This document shows, in pieces, positions 60,769 to 64,000 of a stretch of DNA of 64,000 bases (the stretch's first letter is position 1; every line of letters starts with the position of its first letter). Origin of the DNA: Candidatus Cloacimonadota bacterium (GTDB lineage: Bacteria > Muiribacteriota > UBA6191); the NCBI GenBank assembly GCA_023954715.1, contig JAGSHD010000011.1:107464-171463 (forward strand), given 5' to 3'. Under the pieces are notes generated by a model. That model was not told the DNA's origin. It was given only the letters and a program-made list of their open reading frames with translations, and ran no database searches. Both the position numbers and the translations under genes were made by a program.

Positions 60769-62946
60769 GTGGGTAACATGCTGTATGTCACGGGAGGAAT
60801 GAATAATGGTGGTCCCAATGCGTATTCTACAGTGTATTATTTAGATGTAAGTTTACCAAATCCTACCTGGAGTTCAACTACAATGGTATCAGGAAGGTGG
60901 CAGCATAGTGCCGTATTAGTAGGTACTGATATATATATTATGGGAGGATATTCTGGAAATTCTGGTTCAGCTATTTCATTGATGGTTGATGTTTTGGATA
61001 CTCTAACAAATACTCATTCGAGTAAATCAGTAGATAATCTTCCCCGCATGAGGTATGCCCACGAGGCAGTTTATAGTTCGACAGAATCACGAATTTATGT
61101 TTATGGAGGAAGCGTTTCCAATCAATCTGCTGTTTATAGTAATGTAGTAGATGTTTTAGATGTTTCTACTGGATCATGGATACCCGGTGTTATCCCTGAT
61201 GGAGGTACAGGTACCATGTACGTAAATGCTTCAATCATAAATGAAAAAATCTATTTTAAAAGTGGTTGGAATGGAGCTCATCCCAATTTAATGGATGTTT
61301 TAACCTTGGATACTTTTAATGGCGGAGGTGGTGGAAACTCTGGAACAGGAACTGAAAACTTCGTCGCAAAGTTTAACGCTTCTGGTGAGCATGAAAATTC
61401 TATGATTTACCAAGATGTGGATGATGAATTTGTTGTGGGAACTAGCGTAGCTACCAATGCTCAACAAGCGTTAGATGTAATGGGCGCAATCAATGTAGGG
61501 GATACAGATACAGATACAGGTACTGAAGGTGCAATCAAATATTCTGCTCTAGCCCAAGATCTAGAAGGGTTTGTAAACGGGGAATGGAAGTCTCTAACAT
61601 TAGGTGCAGGGAGTTCTCCTGCACCTACGATAACACCGTGGTCAGAAAACGCTTCGGGTGATGTATATCGGGATGCTAACAATGTTGGTATTGGTACTGA
61701 TACTCCTTTTTCAAGACTATCCTTTGGAGATAGTCCAGCAGTTTTTGATAACCCAGAAACTAGAATAGCAATATTTGAAGATCAGTTTGGTAGGGAGTTT
61801 TACGGAATCGGAGCTACGAGTATAGACCCATTAGATCCCGGTTTAGCCTTTTTTGGTGGAACAGGAGCTTCTATTCCATGGGATGGAACAACAGGTAAAC
61901 AAGCAAGTATGATCTTACATAAGTCTGGCAAAATTCGATTTAAGAAAAATGCTAATTTCGAAGAAAAAATTGGTATTGGTAATGAGTATCCATTTTCAAG
62001 AATATCATATGGCGGAACTTCTGCCTTCGATTCACCAGATACAAGAATAGCTTTATTTGAAGACCGGTTTGGAAAAGAGTTTTATGGTATGGGTGCTACA
62101 AGTGGCACTGGTGCAGAACCTGGTTTAGCTTTTTGGGGTGGAACAGGGTCTTCTATTCCTTGGAATGGTACGACTGGTAAAAAAGCTGATTTTGTTTTAT
62201 ATAAGTCAGGTACTGTGAAATTTCGGAAGAATGCAAACTTTGAGGCTAAAATTGGTTTAAATACTGATAGCCCGAATTCAATTTTCTCGTTAGGGTCGTC
62301 TCATGCATTCAATGATCCAAACTCTAGAATAGCACTATATGAACTATCATCTGGCACATATTTTTATGGGATTGGAGGAGCTACTCTACCTAAGCTTTCT
62401 GGTGGAACAAACTCTGGCCTTGCCTTTTGGGGTGGGACAGGTTCATCTATTCCTTACAATGGATTTAGTGGAGACTTTCCAGATTTGTTTATAAATGAGC
62501 CGAACGGAAATGTTGGAATTGGATTATTAAGCTCTCCCAACGAAAAGCTACAGGTGAATGGCGGGATATCCCTGGGTGATACAACAGGATCAAATGCAGG
62601 AACCATTAGATATAACGGCGACTTTGAAGGTTATGATGGTAGTGAATGGGAGTCATTGACTAACTCTGTAGCTGTCTCGAGTCCATGGATGTTGGTGGAA
62701 ACTCTTGCAAATAATCCTTCTGTCCATACGAGTTATAATGGGGGTCGTGTAGGTATCGGGACTGGAGAAGATGCTCCAAATGGTACACTAGAGGTCAGAG
62801 ATGATCACGCAACTTTAATGATAACGAGCATGTCTGACACTGTATCTCATCCATCTATTGCTATGAGCGCAATGGCTCCAAATGGTTTTAGAAAAGGGGG
62901 GCAATGTACTTTCACAGTGGTACATCGGCCAATGAGACTTTTGTAG
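60769..62946 (+). CDS. Kelch/tail-fibre-like secreted protein, fragment 2
   Basis: NMLYVTGGMNNGG, TDIYIMGGYSG, SRIYVYGGS kelch repeats; then VGIGT..P...L repeats; ends after G6 at 62896-62901. Confidence 0.8.
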   Translation: MGNMLYVTGGMNNGGPNAYSTVYYLDVSLPNPTWSSTTMVSGRWQHSAVLVGTDIYIMGGYSGNSGSAISLMVDVLDTLTNTHSSKSVDNLPRMRYAHEAVYSSTESRIYVYGGSVSNQSAVYSNVVDVLDVSTGSWIPGVIPDGGTGTMYVNASIINEKIYFKSGWNGAHPNLMDVLTLDTFNGGGGGNSGTGTENFVAKFNASGEHENSMIYQDVDDEFVVGTSVATNAQQALDVMGAINVGDTDTDTGTEGAIKYSALAQDLEGFVNGEWKSLTLGAGSSPAPTITPWSENASGDVYRDANNVGIGTDTPFSRLSFGDSPAVFDNPETRIAIFEDQFGREFYGIGATSIDPLDPGLAFFGGTGASIPWDGTTGKQASMILHKSGKIRFKKNANFEEKIGIGNEYPFSRISYGGTSAFDSPDTRIALFEDRFGKEFYGMGATSGTGAEPGLAFWGGTGSSIPWNGTTGKKADFVLYKSGTVKFRKNANFEAKIGLNTDSPNSIFSLGSSHAFNDPNSRIALYELSSGTYFYGIGGATLPKLSGGTNSGLAFWGGTGSSIPYNGFSGDFPDLFINEPNGNVGIGLLSSPNEKLQVNGGISLGDTTGSNAGTIRYNGDFEGYDGSEWESLTNSVAVSSPWMLVETLANNPSVHTSYNGGRVGIGTGEDAPNGTLEVRDDHATLMITSMSDTVSHPSIAMSAMAPNGFRKGGQCTFTVVHRPMRLL
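61684..62511 (+). repeat. Three tandem repeats of about 95 codons
   Basis: (N)GIG(T/N)..(T/Y)PFSR(L/I)S(F/Y)G...R(I)A(I/L)(F/Y)E..(F)G.EFYG.GAT...GLAF(F/W)GGTG(A/S)SIP(W)(D/N)G.. at about 61684, 61969 and 62251. Confidence 0.85.
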
Positions 62947-63206
62947 GAATAGCTGCTGATACTGTAGTTACTAATATATCAGCGACAGCAGACAATAAAG
63001 TTGGCATAGCTACAACAACTCCAACAGAGACTCTAGATGTAAATGGAAACACCAAGATTAACGGTTTCGTACAGTTAGATACAACTGTAGGTAGTCCAAA
63101 CATTGCATGTTCTGATTCAAGTCATTACGGTAGGATGGTAGTTGACCCTACCGCAACTCCAGCAGCGCTATGGATTTGTGGAAGTGCGGGATGGGTTTCA
63201 AAATAG
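62904..63206 (+). CDS. Kelch/tail-fibre-like secreted protein, fragment 3 (C-terminus)
   Basis: VGIATTTPTETLDVNGNTKINGFVQLDTT typical C-terminal fibre repeat; open only in the +1-shifted frame after the G6 tract. Confidence 0.7.
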   Translation: MYFHSGTSANETFVGIAADTVVTNISATADNKVGIATTTPTETLDVNGNTKINGFVQLDTTVGSPNIACSDSSHYGRMVVDPTATPAALWICGSAGWVSK

Positions 63207-63230
63207 ATAAAATATTATCAAGTTTATAAC

Positions 63231-63264
63231 AAAAAGCTCCAATAGAAATATTGGAGCTTTTTTA
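63231..63264 (+). terminator. Rho-independent terminator
   Basis: aaaaagctccaata-gaaa-tattggagcttttt perfect 14-bp stem. Confidence 0.92.
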
Positions 63265-63398
63265 GTTGTAATATTAAAAAGCTACAAATTTATAGAGAAA
63301 GAAATCTGTAAATATTCACAAATGCCCCACAATGGTGCACACGCACACAAGCCTCAAAATCCTATAAATAAAGGGTTTTCCTACACAACTTCGATGAA

Positions 63399-63412
63399 TT
63401 GTGCAAATGCAA
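63399..63412 (-). promoter_or_regulatory. Candidate PhaR operator upstream of phasin (inverted copy of 14-mer)
   Basis: ttgtgcaaatgcaa is the exact reverse complement of 55524-55537; adjacent perfect inverted repeat aatattgc-atcagca-gcaatatt at 63418-63440. Confidence 0.6.
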
Positions 63413-63507
63413 AATAAAATATTGCATCAGCAGCAATATTGATTTAATATATACCCATCGAAACAAAACAACTTAAAACAAAAATATTAAATACTTAGGA
63501 GATTAAA

Positions 63508-63792
63508 ATGGAAAACTTAATTACAAAAAACACAGAAGCAGCAGAAAAGTTAAACGAAGTATTGAGCAAGTCTTACCAAGAGTGGATGGAGATTGGTACT
63601 AAGGCGCAAGACGAGTTAGTAGATATGCATAAAAAGCAAGTTGAGACTATGCAAGAGTCATTTGATTTTGCTGTTAGAAATCAAAAATATATGATGGACA
63701 TGATGGAAAAAAACATGAAATCTTTTCAGGATATCGCTCAAGCCTCTATGGCACAATTTAATGATGCATGTGCAGCTGCTACTAAAAAGTAG
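63508..63792 (+). CDS. Phasin-like protein (94 aa)
   Basis: Short amphipathic helical protein, AEKLNEVLSKSYQEWMEIGTKAQDELVDMHKKQVETMQESFDFAVRNQKYMMDMMEKNMKSFQDIAQ; shares promoter motif with phaC. Confidence 0.7.
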   Translation: MENLITKNTEAAEKLNEVLSKSYQEWMEIGTKAQDELVDMHKKQVETMQESFDFAVRNQKYMMDMMEKNMKSFQDIAQASMAQFNDACAAATKK

Positions 63793-63794
63793 TC

Positions 63795-64000
63795 GTAATT
63801 ATTCAGGTGGCCTCTTCGATCGAGGTTGAGGAGTATACAATCTTTTTTTTACTTTTTACTTTACTGATGCGGTTTAGCTCATTATCATCTTTTGCCTTTA
63901 GTGCTTTTTTCGAGTAGTCCACTACACTTCAAAAGCAATAAAAACAAAATATAATAATGATCAAAAACCTAAATGTAGTCAATCTTTATTAAGAAGTTGA
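63795..64000 (+). repeat. PHA-locus noncoding repeat, copy B (reaches window edge)
   Basis: Collinear with 55258-55462; starts immediately after the phasin stop codon. Confidence 0.9.

Noticed and set aside
1-64000. CRISPR arrays, rRNA or tRNA genes
   Set aside because: No regularly spaced direct repeats and no recognisable RNA gene signatures seen by eye; tRNAscan/Infernal would be needed to exclude formally

Overview
AT-rich, gene-dense 64 kb bacterial chromosomal window. It encodes many secreted and outer-envelope proteins with signal peptides, so the host is a diderm; I cannot assign a lineage from sequence alone. I saw no rRNA, tRNA, CRISPR array, transposase or integrase. From left to right it contains: a large polytopic membrane protein cut by the left edge; an EEP-family nuclease; a glycine-zipper protein; an alanine/ornithine-racemase-like enzyme; a divergent subtilase; an ArsC-like protein; an SLH-domain porin; a 2926-aa secreted protein with CHB_HEX_C-like repeats; an M14 carboxypeptidase; a pepP/FapA/cyclophilin/MORN-like cluster; a sterol-desaturase-like protein; a heterodimeric ABC exporter; a NIT-HAMP chemoreceptor; two adjacent ~1.5k-aa paralogous envelope proteins of unknown function; and a polyhydroxyalkanoate (PHA) locus (phaR, two PhaC-like synthases with Cys-Asp-His triads, a PhaE-like subunit, an acyl-CoA ligase and a phasin-like protein). 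The most notable observations are: (1) the PHA locus with two apparently catalytic class III-type PhaC paralogs flanking a short PhaE-like gene; (2) a ~205-bp noncoding repeat with two full copies and one partial copy, all at PHA gene boundaries, plus a 14-bp motif shared in inverted orientation by the phaC and phasin promoters; (3) a kelch/tail-fibre-like secreted protein interrupted twice, each time exactly at a G6 tract where one extra G restores the frame; (4) the uncharacterised paired giant envelope proteins.
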